Positions 42,294-50,119 are shown, numbered from the stretch's first letter. The stretch is 50,119 nt of DNA from Sedimentisphaerales bacterium (GCA_030603595.1 JAUVXL010000002.1:1-50119), one strand, 5' to 3'. Notes: a model not told the origin generated them from the letters alone. Translations and numbers: made by a program.

Positions 42294-43707
42294 AGACTTT
42301 CTCCTCCGAGTCCATCTGGACCTCAAGCCCGGCGAAAATATTGTTTATTCTGCCTAACTGACGTTCCAGCGAATACTTCTCTTCAACGAATCCGCGGTAC
42401 TTGCCAGACTCATAATCCCCGCCGACAATCCGCTCGCAGAACTCCTCGGCAATGTTGAACAGGAACTCCGACGGAAAAATCCGCTCGGCTCCCAGGAAGT
42501 TGTGAATTACCGGCTTTAAGCCGCAGGCCATTCCCTCAAGGATGCCCACCGGATGTCCTTCACAGATGGATGTCGAGACTATGTAATGTTTGTCGCCCAG
42601 CCAGGCGTTCACATCGCTCTGCCATCCGTCAAAGAACACAACATCCCTTAAACCCAGCGCCTCAACCATTTGCCTGAGATACTGTTCGAGAACCCGGTCC
42701 TGAAAAGCCCCGCCGAAGAACAGGCGATATCCACGGTCGATGTAATGAAGTTTCTGCATACACTGGAGAACCAACCCGGGATTCTTGACCATCCTCAGAT
42801 TGCCCAGGAACGCAATATTCTTACCTCGCCGCCGATCGACAAGTGGAAATCTCCGAAGGTTAATCCCGTTTGGAACGCCCGCGACCGAAGTGAGGTCTTC
42901 TATATCCGGGACTTGGCTCTTGAGAGTCTGCAGCGTAATAGCGTTCCCGACCGTCACCAAAACGTCGATGTTGCTCCAATTGAGAAGCCGGGGCCACTGC
43001 TCATAGGCCTCGTACCGGTGCAGTCTGACAATGTTCCTGCAAACCTTCGGTTTTTTCGAGGCTGCAACTGCAAGATTTGTGCACCACTCGAACCACGAAA
43101 TATCGCTCCACTGCATCAACTCGTACATTTCCTCTTCCGTTTGCCCTTCAAAGACGCGGGTTTCAAAACGGCGTTCGATGAATTCGATGATTTCTGTTAG
43201 AAATGTCATTCCGTCGCCGCCGCAAAAGAAGGCGACCTTCGGCCTCTTGCTGCGAATAACTTCAATCATGGGAGCAAGCACAACCTGCTCCGGTGCGATT
43301 CGTAGCGACCAGAGGAGCATCTCAAGAGCATGGGCCTTGTCGTTTTGGTTGAGGAATACGTCGGCTGTTCGGTTCAAAATATCCGGATTGAGTATCCCAA
43401 TTCGCTCCATACTTTCAAACAGCCCGGATGTTTCTTTGACTCTGCCGGCGGCGATATACGCCTCGGAGATGTTCCAGAGTATCTCAGCGCTATCGCCGTG
43501 AAGACTTCTTGCCCTGATGAAGTGATCGATGGCCTGGTCTGTCCGGCCCAGGCAATGGAGTATAGCGCCCGCATCGTTCAGGGCCTCGGCGTCCTGAGGC
43601 GCAGCCCGCAGATATTCGGCGATGTGCTCAAGAGCCTGGCTGTATTGGCCTGTTTCGGCCAGTCTCAGGCCTTCGCGGTAGTGATCCGGTTTACTTTGGC
43701 TCGTCAT
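42283..43707 (-). CDS. TPR-glycosyltransferase (GT4-like)
   Basis: The 474 residues start with TPRs (about 1-150: YREGLRLAETGQYSQALEHIAEYL, ALNDAGAILHCLGRTDQAIDHF). A GT-B glycosyltransferase follows (about 155-460). Its C-terminal half has IAFLGNLRMVKNPGLVLQCM and the donor-binding segment EGHPVGILEGMACGLKPVIHN, with the E-x7-E-type spacing of GT4. It is the first gene of the glycosyltransferase block, 259 bp after flgL in transcription order. A weak sigma-54-like site lies upstream. The TPR part may recognise the protein acceptor. Confidence 0.87.
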   Translation of the reverse strand: MTSQSKPDHYREGLRLAETGQYSQALEHIAEYLRAAPQDAEALNDAGAILHCLGRTDQAIDHFIRARSLHGDSAEILWNISEAYIAAGRVKETSGLFESMERIGILNPDILNRTADVFLNQNDKAHALEMLLWSLRIAPEQVVLAPMIEVIRSKRPKVAFFCGGDGMTFLTEIIEFIERRFETRVFEGQTEEEMYELMQWSDISWFEWCTNLAVAASKKPKVCRNIVRLHRYEAYEQWPRLLNWSNIDVLVTVGNAITLQTLKSQVPDIEDLTSVAGVPNGINLRRFPLVDRRRGKNIAFLGNLRMVKNPGLVLQCMQKLHYIDRGYRLFFGGAFQDRVLEQYLRQMVEALGLRDVVFFDGWQSDVNAWLGDKHYIVSTSICEGHPVGILEGMACGLKPVIHNFLGAERIFPSEFLFNIAEEFCERIVGGDYESGKYRGFVEEKYSLERQLGRINNIFAGLEVQMDSEEKVYGS

Positions 43708-43797
43708 TTGTCTTGCTCCTTTTCTGGTCTATAACCCACCGGGCATCTTAAACAATCCGGCAAAGTCCAGGCACAGCATCCGGTTGCTATTCTTTAA

Positions 43798-43814
43798 CAC
43801 AAACCGCGTGCCAC
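43798..43814 (-). promoter_or_regulatory. Weak sigma-54-like site upstream of the glycosyltransferase block
   Basis: On the minus strand the sequence GTGGCACGCGGTTTGTG has a perfect TGGCACG -24 element, but the -12 element is TTGTG instead of TTGCA, losing the key C. It lies about 90 bp before the first glycosyltransferase start. The block may instead be read through from flgL. Confidence 0.3.
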
Positions 43815-43909
43815 CAGCCAATATCCCGGTTTATTCGCAGTTACGCGGCGCCGCAGGAAATGATGTGTATAAATATCAAACACTTATGCCTTCAGCCCGT
43901 CACCTACAG

Positions 43910-43939
43910 AGCCCCGCCGCCAGGCGCCTGCTCGGGGCT
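43910..43939 (-). terminator. Hairpin downstream of flgL
   Basis: A 7-bp stem AGCCCCG/CGGGGCT (43910-43916 with 43933-43939) encloses a loop holding CAGGCGCCTG, itself a palindrome. It begins 28 bp past the flgL stop. No T-run follows on the minus strand, so it may be a pause or processing hairpin rather than a full terminator. Confidence 0.4.
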
Positions 43940-43966
43940 AAAATCGCCTGTTTGGGCCCCCAATCT

Positions 43967-45151
43967 CTATCTGATGAAGTCTAAAAGTGACATAGACATA
44001 AGCGAGCCGGCCACGGATAACGACATCTGATACAGGATCTGCTGGCGGGAAATGTCTATGGCTATTTGAGCGATATCGGCCTCCTGAAGCATCGCGCCCT
44101 CGTCTTGTGTCCCGAATTTCATATCCTCGACGCTGCCTTTGAGCACTTCCAGGAAGCCAATTCTCGACCCCACTGAAGCCGATTTATCTGCCAAGTAGCT
44201 CCTGACCTCTTCCAGGGACTCCATGGATGCGACGCGAAGTTCATCCAACTGATCGTCCGAAAGCCCCTTCTCGTTGTTCAATATGTCTCGGACATAGATA
44301 AGCGTTTCAAAGGCGTCGTATGTCCCCGGCGCACGAACCATATCGATGCCCGCAGCCGTTATTGTTGTCGTATCGACATATAAAACCTGCCCGGTCCTCG
44401 AATCCGTTACCACAAGATTCGTATCGGTCCCGTCGGTGTTGACGGTAGTCAGCCCGTCGTCTATGGAAAGACTGTAATCTCCTGCCGACCCCGTCACGGT
44501 AAGCCACGTATCTCCTCTGACACTTGATGTCCCCGTTCCGGCCTGGGCGCCGGTATCGCCCAAGAAGACAATCTCGCCCCGGCTGTCCGAGCGAAATATC
44601 TCGTCCCCAACATAAAATGCCGATGACTGCACACCCGCAGCTATTTCTACCTCGCGATCCTCAAAACTGCCCTGGTACGTTACAGACGTGATATTTCCGT
44701 CAGTACGCTCCACGGCATACGGCGCCGAACCGGTAGCGCCCCCCCCGAAAAGGTACTCATCCATGTGTTGCGTGTTGGCCAGCGAAACCATCTGCTCCAG
44801 CGTATTGTTGATTCCCTCAGCGACTGTCTCTCGTCCGCCTTCCCCGTGAATGCCGCTGGCAATCTGGCTGACATGAACCTTCGCATCAGCCAATGCTGAT
44901 ACCATTTCTTCAATTATCGTAAGCGATATCTCCAGCGTGCTCATCGTCTGTCCTATCGTATCCATGTAACCCTCAAGAGTCCGCTTCTGAGAGTTCAACC
45001 CCAAGACTCGATAGGCCGCGGACGGATCATCCGATGCCCGATTGATCCGCGAGCCCGTTGCGGCCTGCTCCTGCAGCCGAAAAAACGCATCAGTTTGAAG
45101 ATTCAACGCGAAGCTAAGATTATTGTAAATGCTGTTTACTGTTCCGCCCAT
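43967..45151 (-). CDS. flgL: Hook-filament junction protein FlgL
   Basis: FlgL (HAP3) joins FlgK to the filament. The 394 residues have flagellin-like ends: the N-terminal part has SFALNLQTDAFFRLQEQAATGSRINRASDDPSAAYRVLGL, and the C-terminal helix has EADIAQIAIDISRQQILYQM followed by SLSVAGSLMSMSLLDFIR. The central domain is variable and beta-rich. It follows flgK by 28 nt. It is slightly longer than the enteric protein (317), the difference lying in the middle. Confidence 0.94.
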   Translation of the reverse strand: MGGTVNSIYNNLSFALNLQTDAFFRLQEQAATGSRINRASDDPSAAYRVLGLNSQKRTLEGYMDTIGQTMSTLEISLTIIEEMVSALADAKVHVSQIASGIHGEGGRETVAEGINNTLEQMVSLANTQHMDEYLFGGGATGSAPYAVERTDGNITSVTYQGSFEDREVEIAAGVQSSAFYVGDEIFRSDSRGEIVFLGDTGAQAGTGTSSVRGDTWLTVTGSAGDYSLSIDDGLTTVNTDGTDTNLVVTDSRTGQVLYVDTTTITAAGIDMVRAPGTYDAFETLIYVRDILNNEKGLSDDQLDELRVASMESLEEVRSYLADKSASVGSRIGFLEVLKGSVEDMKFGTQDEGAMLQEADIAQIAIDISRQQILYQMSLSVAGSLMSMSLLDFIR

Positions 45152-45179
45152 TGAGACCTCACCGTTGCGATTAAACTCT

Positions 45180-47150
45180 TCACAAAATCTCCGTCAGACT
45201 CGCCAAAGACGACTGAAGGGTATTTATGTACTTCGCCATTGCTTGAAACATCTGCTGGTAAACCAAGAGTTCGGCCGCCTCTACATTCATGTCAACGCCG
45301 CTTATGTCATCTCGGCGACTCTCGAGATTCCGAACGATCAGTTCAACGTTGCCCTGCTCCATATCTCTGGTTGAAACCTTCAGCCCCACGTCCGCCACCA
45401 ACTGACGATAGAATTCCCCGCATGTCAGCAACCCCAGACTGCTCAAGGCTTCGTCCTGCACCCCCGCCAGCCGCAAGGCGTTTGCGTTGTCGGTCATATC
45501 GGCGCCGAGAGAGGTCGCCACTCGCGACGGCGTGCTTGATATCGCCGAGCACACAGCAATATCACTGACGCCGCTGCCGGCGAAAAAGGTGTTCATTCCA
45601 ACCGCCGCCAATACGCCGGATGTATCCGTATTTGCAAATGCCTTAACCTCGAATGTCTCACCGTCGTTCAGACTCCCCGTCGTAAGTGCGATCTTGATGC
45701 CGTTGCCGATCTCAAGCGCTTCCCCAGCCGCATAACCCGAGCCAACGTTAAGTGTCGCAACAGTGTTCGCACTGCTGTCGGTCACAACTAATTGCAGCGT
45801 GCCGTTGCCCACCAAGCCGGGGCTCGGAACCGTCGAAACCTCGAACGTGAATATATCATTGGCTGTTCCGTCATAAATCCCCGATACCGAAATTGTCGGA
45901 GGCGACCCGGTCAGAGTGCTCGCCGTCGGCGCCGACAGAACCGCCGGCAGAAAATCGAATTCGTAGTTTGCATCGGTCGAGATGCTTAGCTTCGAATTGA
46001 CAGCCGTAGCATTCAAGCCCGCAATAGCGGAAATGTCTGCCGCTATGCTCGTTAACGAATCGGCCGACGCATCAATAGTGATTTCATTACGCGTTATTGC
46101 CCCTGTGCTCGTATTCGTCAGCCGTATATATATGCTCCCGTCGCCAACACTCGAACCGAAGTCAGCCACGTCTTCACTCGTCATTTTCCAGCCGGTCAAT
46201 TCCGTAAAGGAACCCGATGAACCCACCCCTTGAACGTGGAATTGATTCATCTCCTGTATCATCGCGACCGCCAGCGAGTCGAGATCGTCATGAATATCGG
46301 ATACCAGATCGTTTTTCAGCGACAGCAAGCCCCCGACACTGCCGCCCGAAATATTCGTGGTGTAGTTCGCCTCTCCTTCGACGGAGATACCCATTTCACC
46401 GCTGCTGTCCAAACCCGCTTCGAGTTCTATAGTTGTAGTGCCCATCACAACCGGTATCCCTGCAACCACCATGTCAACAACGCCGTAATCACGCGACTGA
46501 GTCTCAACGCTGATCAGAGCCGCCACGTCGGATATTAGCTGGTCCCTCTGATCACGAAGGTTGTTCGCAGAACTGCCGCTAATCTCAACCTGTTGAATGC
46601 TTCCGTTCAACTCAGCTATCTGGCTTGTCAGCGAGTTGATCGAGTCAACTGCGTTTCCCGTCTCCAACCGAATCGCGGTATCCAGGGTGGTCAGAAATTC
46701 GCCTAACGTCCTAAACTGGCTCGCCATTACCTCCGCATCGTTCACCACCTGATTCTGCCAGACCCTCTCTCCCGGATGAGCGCTCAGATCCTGCAAAGAA
46801 TTGAAGAAATTGTCTATTGCAGCGTTCAGACCGCTGTCCTCCGAGGAAAGCTCTCCCAGAGCACTTTCAACCGTTTGAAGCGTCACAAGCTCACGAGCGA
46901 TCTGCTCCAGCGAGGAATACCGCCGCAGTATCTCCTGTTCCAAAAAATTGTCGATTATTCGCGTGACACCATCAACATTAACGCCCGCCCCAAACAGCAA
47001 TGAGCCGTCCCGTGACGGAGAATTGGGGCTCAACTCTATCCGCTGCCGGTGGTAGCCCTCTGTCGCCGAATTGGCAATATTGTTGCCTATTACATCGAGC
47101 GCGTGCTTGGCTGCATTTAGACCGCTGATACCTATAGCATAGTCCGACAT
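45180..47150 (-). CDS. flgK: Hook-associated protein FlgK
   Basis: FlgK (HAP1) is the first junction protein at the hook end. The 656 residues begin SDYAIGISGLNAAKHALDVIGNNIANSATEGYHRQRIEL, combining the rod/hook N-terminal motif with the FlgK pattern. The C-terminal part has the matching helix LLVYQQMFQAMAKYINTLQSSL. The middle (about 400-540) contains a beta-rich insertion (SGIYDGTANDIFTFEVS, TLNVGSGYAAGEALEIGNGIKIAL). Position between flgN and flgL supports the call. The start ATG 47150 lies 28 bp after the flgN stop. Confidence 0.95.
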   Translation of the reverse strand: MSDYAIGISGLNAAKHALDVIGNNIANSATEGYHRQRIELSPNSPSRDGSLLFGAGVNVDGVTRIIDNFLEQEILRRYSSLEQIARELVTLQTVESALGELSSEDSGLNAAIDNFFNSLQDLSAHPGERVWQNQVVNDAEVMASQFRTLGEFLTTLDTAIRLETGNAVDSINSLTSQIAELNGSIQQVEISGSSANNLRDQRDQLISDVAALISVETQSRDYGVVDMVVAGIPVVMGTTTIELEAGLDSSGEMGISVEGEANYTTNISGGSVGGLLSLKNDLVSDIHDDLDSLAVAMIQEMNQFHVQGVGSSGSFTELTGWKMTSEDVADFGSSVGDGSIYIRLTNTSTGAITRNEITIDASADSLTSIAADISAIAGLNATAVNSKLSISTDANYEFDFLPAVLSAPTASTLTGSPPTISVSGIYDGTANDIFTFEVSTVPSPGLVGNGTLQLVVTDSSANTVATLNVGSGYAAGEALEIGNGIKIALTTGSLNDGETFEVKAFANTDTSGVLAAVGMNTFFAGSGVSDIAVCSAISSTPSRVATSLGADMTDNANALRLAGVQDEALSSLGLLTCGEFYRQLVADVGLKVSTRDMEQGNVELIVRNLESRRDDISGVDMNVEAAELLVYQQMFQAMAKYINTLQSSLASLTEIL

Positions 47151-47178
47151 CCGTCAACACCATTGAAAAACTGGTCTG

Positions 47179-47700
47179 CTAAAACTGTAAACTGACAAAA
47201 ACCGAATTGCTTTGGACCCTTCTTAAACCATCTGAACCATACGTCGTTGTGCCTGTGTTTCCAAGTTCAAGGATGCTCCTTAAAAGCACGCTGTTGAATC
47301 CGGCACAGTCCGACAGAAGCATCGCCGTCTTGGCGTGTTCCCTTTGGAGCTTTTCTGTCAACGACCTCAATTCGGCTTTTCTCTGCGCCACTTCAATTCT
47401 CTTCTCATCGCCCAGCACCGATTCGAGTCGCGAAAGAGTCATATCGCTAACTCCGCACCGCAGATCGGCGGCGAATCCCATTCGCATCGATTCTCGTTTC
47501 GATTCGTTCACTGAGTATTCTTGTGATTCTCCCCGAATCTTCTCAAGGAGCCTGCCCAGGGCCGCTTGATCACGCTTGACCACTAAGCTTCGAAGCTCGT
47601 CAAGCCGCAGCAGACTCGCACGAACATGCCGAATGTCCTCATCGAGAACAGCCAGCAGCTCATTAACCTTCCCTTCTATTCCGGGTATTGCTGATTCCAT
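47179..47700 (-). CDS. flgN: Flagellar export chaperone FlgN
   Basis: FlgN is the cytoplasmic chaperone for FlgK and FlgL. The 173 residues are helical throughout. The N-terminal part has VNELLAVLDEDIRHVRASLLRLDELRS, close to the FlgN pattern L-x-LL-x-E-x3-y-x-L. The C-terminal tail has LRSILELGNTGTTTYGSDG, resembling the family's ending in TYgxdG. It lies between flgJ and flgK, directly beside its expected client. Identity within this family is low, so position weighs heavily. Confidence 0.85.
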   Translation of the reverse strand: MESAIPGIEGKVNELLAVLDEDIRHVRASLLRLDELRSLVVKRDQAALGRLLEKIRGESQEYSVNESKRESMRMGFAADLRCGVSDMTLSRLESVLGDEKRIEVAQRKAELRSLTEKLQREHAKTAMLLSDCAGFNSVLLRSILELGNTGTTTYGSDGLRRVQSNSVFVSLQF

Positions 47701-47705
47701 AGTCT

Positions 47706-48044
47706 TTATCCGTCTGGCTCGACCATCTTGTTTGCATCGCCTGTATTATGCAGAGATTTGTATATATCCTTCCACATTCCAAAGCCCCCGCTGCCGCCGA
47801 GATGACGCCCCAGATACGTCGAGAATATCCCTCGAACCTGTTTGGACGTGGCATCCTTCTCCAGGCCCCAATCCCCAATAGTACTCTCCATTACCTCCAG
47901 GAGCTTGGTTATGAAAACCGATTCGAAGTCCTTTACCGCCTCGACTTGCCTGTCCGCCGAAGCGGAGTTGATCGTCTCAGCGTCTTTCAGTAAATCCGGC
48001 ATAGGCGCCGCTTCTGTAAGTAGTAATCCGGAAAAGTTGTCCAT
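47706..48044 (-). CDS. flgJ: Rod-binding protein FlgJ, N-terminal domain only
   Basis: The N-terminal FlgJ domain acts as a scaffold or cap for rod assembly. The 112 residues contain FESVFITKLLEVMESTIGDWG and KQVRGIFSTYLGRHLGGSGGFGM, matching the conserved F-x-s-lf-x-m-L and GGlGla elements. The C-terminal peptidoglycan hydrolase domain found in enteric FlgJ is absent, so a separate muramidase must open the wall. Many bacteria have this short form. It lies 12 bp after flgI. Confidence 0.9.
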   Translation of the reverse strand: MDNFSGLLLTEAAPMPDLLKDAETINSASADRQVEAVKDFESVFITKLLEVMESTIGDWGLEKDATSKQVRGIFSTYLGRHLGGSGGFGMWKDIYKSLHNTGDANKMVEPDG

Positions 48045-48056
48045 AAGCTCACTGCC

Positions 48057-49298
48057 CTACATTATCTCAAGTTTGGCCTGCAAAGCGCCGGCCTTTCTTA
48101 AAGCATTGAATATCGCTATCAGATCACGAGGAGTCGCGCCTATGGCGTTTAACGCCTTGGCCAATTCAGCCACGGTAACAACCCTCGGCACAGGAACAAG
48201 GTAGCCCTGTTTCTCCTCGACGCCCATCAATGTCTCAGGCACTTTCTCCGTTGTGGCGCCTTCGGAGAACGGAGCAGTCGGCTGAGACACCGTCTCGGTC
48301 TCTTTGATCTTGACAACCAGACCGCCTTGAGATACCGCAACTTCCGATATTCCCACCTTCTCGCCGACAACAATCGTACCGGTCCGCTCGTTGATAACGA
48401 CAACCGCAGGCATATCCACCTTCACGTCGGGCATCATAATCTCGTCTATGAAACCCGCCACCTTGGTCGGGTCAAGCTCTGCCGGCATCTTGACACGGAT
48501 AGTCCCGGCATCGACCACGACCGCACTGTCTGCGTGGAGTTCGTTGATAGCCTCGCTGATACGTTCGGCGGTTGTGAAATCATTATTTCTCAGATTAAGA
48601 GTGATAATCCTGTCTTTGCCGATATCCTCCACAAACGTCGCTATCTCCTCTTTCTCGACAATCGCCCCGGCCGGTATTCGACCTACAGTCGGATGGTTTT
48701 TCGTGACGGATGCCTGCTTGCCCGCCGCCGACCACCCACCGATAAAAACCGCTCCGTGCGCTTCGGCGTAAACCTGACCGTCAAGACCCCGCAGAGGAGT
48801 CGGCAGAAGCATACCCCCCTGAAGACTGTCGGCATCGCCTATCGAAGAAACGTCAACATCGATGCGGGAACCATTGCGAGCAAAAGGACCCAACTCGGCA
48901 GTCACCATAACAACCGCAACATTACCGCCCGTAAAGTCGCTCGGCAAAAGCACCAGCCCGGAACTCCTGAATATGTTCGTGAGTATCTGCTGCGAAGCCA
49001 ACGTCTTATCGCCGGTATCGGCCAGACCAACCAGCAAACCTATTCCCGTAAGCGGATTGCCCCGAATACCCTGAATGTCAACGATGTCCTTAATGCGCTC
49101 GCACCGCCCGGGCCCAACAATGCTCAACACAATCAAAATCAGAAATATCAAACGGCTCTTGGCGTATTGTGTCTCACCCGGTCGCTTACGCTCCCAGCTC
49201 TTCTGCCTTCTGACTTCTCTCTTCTGACTTCTACCTTCTGACTTCTGACTTCTGACTTCTGACTTCTGTCTTCCGACTTCTGTCTTCTTGTGTTTCAT
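48057..49298 (-). CDS. flgI: Flagellar P-ring protein FlgI
   Basis: FlgI forms the periplasmic P ring around the rod. The mature part is typical: ERIKDIVDIQGIRGNPLTGIGLLVGLADTGDK, then TAERISEAINELH and VVINERTGTIVVG, ending in LNAIGATPRDLIAIFNALRKAGALQAKLEI. The annotated frame from ATG 49298 gives 413 residues, but the first roughly 48 are a Lys/Arg/Ser/Glu-rich 7-residue repeat encoded by simple-sequence DNA (49200-49288). The hydrophobic export signal (LIFLILIVLSIVGPG) only starts near residue 50. A TTG at 49151 just before it could be the original start. The extension may block Sec export unless initiation occurs downstream. Confidence 0.93.
   Translation of the reverse strand: MKHKKTEVGRQKSEVRSQKSEGRSQKREVRRQKSWERKRPGETQYAKSRLIFLILIVLSIVGPGRCERIKDIVDIQGIRGNPLTGIGLLVGLADTGDKTLASQQILTNIFRSSGLVLLPSDFTGGNVAVVMVTAELGPFARNGSRIDVDVSSIGDADSLQGGMLLPTPLRGLDGQVYAEAHGAVFIGGWSAAGKQASVTKNHPTVGRIPAGAIVEKEEIATFVEDIGKDRIITLNLRNNDFTTAERISEAINELHADSAVVVDAGTIRVKMPAELDPTKVAGFIDEIMMPDVKVDMPAVVVINERTGTIVVGEKVGISEVAVSQGGLVVKIKETETVSQPTAPFSEGATTEKVPETLMGVEEKQGYLVPVPRVVTVAELAKALNAIGATPRDLIAIFNALRKAGALQAKLEIM
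49200..49288 (-). repeat. Heptamer simple repeat at the flgI 5' end
   Basis: CTTCTGA is repeated perfectly four times (49235-49262) within a longer degenerate 7-bp array of about 89 bp. On the minus strand it encodes a 7-residue period built on RSQKSEV. Because the unit is 7 bp, gaining or losing one copy shifts the frame from the upstream ATG. Confidence 0.88.
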
Positions 49299-49330
49299 AT
49301 CCTTACTCTTTATCAGCGTTGAGATTGGAC

Positions 49331-49948
49331 CTAAAAGGGCCAGATTATGTCAAACAATTTCCCAAGCCATCCCTGCCGATTATATGGCTCGGCTTCCCCT
49401 TTGCTCTTTGTAACGACGCGGAAATTCGCGATCTGCTCACTCTTGATGGTATTGTTGAATGCGATATCGCTCGGACGGACTATACCGCTTACTTCGATCA
49501 TCTGTAAATCACCCGTTATGTTCCGATCGCGCACGCCCATTATCACAAGGTTCCCGTTAGGCTGAATGTCAATCACAACAACCGAAATGCTGTCCTTATA
49601 GCTACGCTCATCTTTGAAGTCGGCCTTGCCCGACAGACTGTTGCTCGATTTGGCCGACATGTTGAAGCCGGGGATGCTCGGAAGTACGTGGTCGATGCCA
49701 AGCTCCCCGTCAAAGGAGGTCGAACGATCGACATCCTTGGCAAGGTCTCTTTTGGCCTTGTTATCGACCTTGCTGTCCTCCGTGATATTCACCGTTAGAA
49801 TATCCCCTATCTGACGAGCCACGTCATCGACATAGATGCCCCGCATATTCTTGTCTCGCTTGGCCCATATAGACTCGCCCAATGCCAAATTGCACTCACA
49901 CAGCAAAAAGCATGTTAGAACAAACGCCGCCAATACTTTGTTTCTCAT
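49331..49948 (-). CDS. flgH: Flagellar L-ring protein FlgH
   Basis: FlgH forms the outer-membrane L ring. The 205 residues have an N-terminal signal (VLAAFVLTCFLLCECNLALG), then SIWAKRDKNMRGIYVDDVARQIGDILTVNITEDS, a close match to the FlgH start. NGNLVIMGVRDRNITGDLQMIEVSGIVRPSDI is the C-terminal signature, and the protein ends WLGKLFDIIWPF. FlgH is usually a lipoprotein, but no standard lipobox is visible: the Cys residues follow FLL and LCE. Cleavage at ALG/ES by ordinary signal peptidase is possible. It lies 32 bp before flgI in transcription order. Confidence 0.95.
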   Translation of the reverse strand: MRNKVLAAFVLTCFLLCECNLALGESIWAKRDKNMRGIYVDDVARQIGDILTVNITEDSKVDNKAKRDLAKDVDRSTSFDGELGIDHVLPSIPGFNMSAKSSNSLSGKADFKDERSYKDSISVVVIDIQPNGNLVIMGVRDRNITGDLQMIEVSGIVRPSDIAFNNTIKSEQIANFRVVTKSKGEAEPYNRQGWLGKLFDIIWPF

Positions 49949-49959
49949 TGTTTCTCCTT

Positions 49960-50119
49960 CTACAATACCGGTCCCACTGTCCCGTCTTCGTTTACTTTGG
50001 CGATGATTACTCGCTGCGAATCGACATTCCGCACCCTTACGAAGTCACCGGCGGCGCCTTCGTCCACCATTCTTCCCATGGCCGTTATTACCAACCCCCC
50101 TGCCTCAATTCGAATGACA
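49960..50119 (-). CDS. flgA: Flagellar P-ring assembly chaperone FlgA (C-terminal part)
   Basis: FlgA is a periplasmic chaperone for P-ring assembly. Only the last 52 or so codons are in the window; the rest runs past 50119. They read IRIEAGGLVITAMGRMVDEG, then AGDFVRVRNVDSQRVIIAKV and a stop at 49960, matching the conserved SAF-type C-terminal end (the family's a-x-G-x-a-x-e-x-g-x-G-d-x-I-x-V-x-N pattern). Its place directly upstream of flgH supports the call. Start and promoter cannot be seen. Confidence 0.9.
   Translation of the reverse strand, partial: VIRIEAGGLVITAMGRMVDEGAAGDFVRVRNVDSQRVIIAKVNEDGTVGPVL

Noticed and set aside
48327-49241. Long plus-strand open frame opposite flgI
   Set aside because: It is an antisense shadow of a clear flgI gene, has no family signature and no ribosome binding site.
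49200-49288. CRISPR-like array
   Set aside because: The units are 7 bp without spacers, so this is a simple sequence repeat; no repeat-spacer array or cas gene occurs in the window.

Overview
This window is a flagellum locus from a Gram-negative (diderm) bacterium, shown by the P-ring (FlgI) and L-ring (FlgH) genes. The tandem pair of motB genes, the very large multidomain glycosyltransferases and the abundance of short GC palindromes and 7-8 nt simple repeats suggest an uncultured Planctomycetota-type organism (possibly Phycisphaerae). That assignment is inference; nothing in the window fixes the taxon. A premature stop in fliF and a one-base frameshift in a radical SAM gene suggest either consensus errors in an assembled genome or real decay.

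Layout. (1) 1-5033, mostly minus strand: fliS, a short flagellin gene behind a sigma-28 type promoter, a plus-strand glycosyltransferase, and fliK. (2) 5268-14690, plus strand: a near-consensus sigma-54 promoter precedes flgB-flgC-fliE-fliF-fliG-fliH-fliI-fliJ-motE-like-motA-motB1-motB2, that is rod, MS ring, rotor, export ATPase and stator. A hairpin ends this block. (3) 14835-18611, plus strand: a second sigma-54 promoter precedes fliO-fliP-fliQ-fliR-flhB, the export gate. (4) 18694-21199, minus strand: fliD, with its own sigma-28 promoter. (5) 21266-43707, minus strand: about 22 kb of glycosyltransferases, methyltransferase modules, a nucleotide-sugar dehydrogenase, a DUF362 protein, a phenylacetate-CoA-ligase-like enzyme, a radical SAM/SPASM protein, TPR proteins and a small coiled-coil protein. 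(6) 43967-50119, minus strand: flgL-flgK-flgN-flgJ-flgI-flgH-flgA (flgA runs off the end).

How it fits together. The promoters imply the usual hierarchy: sigma-54 for basal body and export genes, FliA/sigma-28 for filament and cap. The glycosyltransferase block lies between the hook-filament junction genes and the filament cap gene, all on one strand with mostly tiny gaps, so the simplest reading is a flagellar (flagellin, cap or hook-associated protein) glycosylation island. Acceptor and glycan are not visible. No fliM, fliN, fliL, flhA, flhF, fliA, flgD, flgE, flgF or flgG is present; they must lie elsewhere.

No rRNA, tRNA, CRISPR array, complete IS element or phage gene was seen. The most unusual items are a 1995-residue protein joining several glycosyltransferase modules to a methyltransferase-like module; the CoA-ligase/DUF362/radical SAM/dehydrogenase subcluster; the double MotB; the in-frame TAA in fliF; a perfect 44-bp palindrome before fliE; and non-triplet simple repeats in or beside flgI, fliQ and a glycosyltransferase gene.
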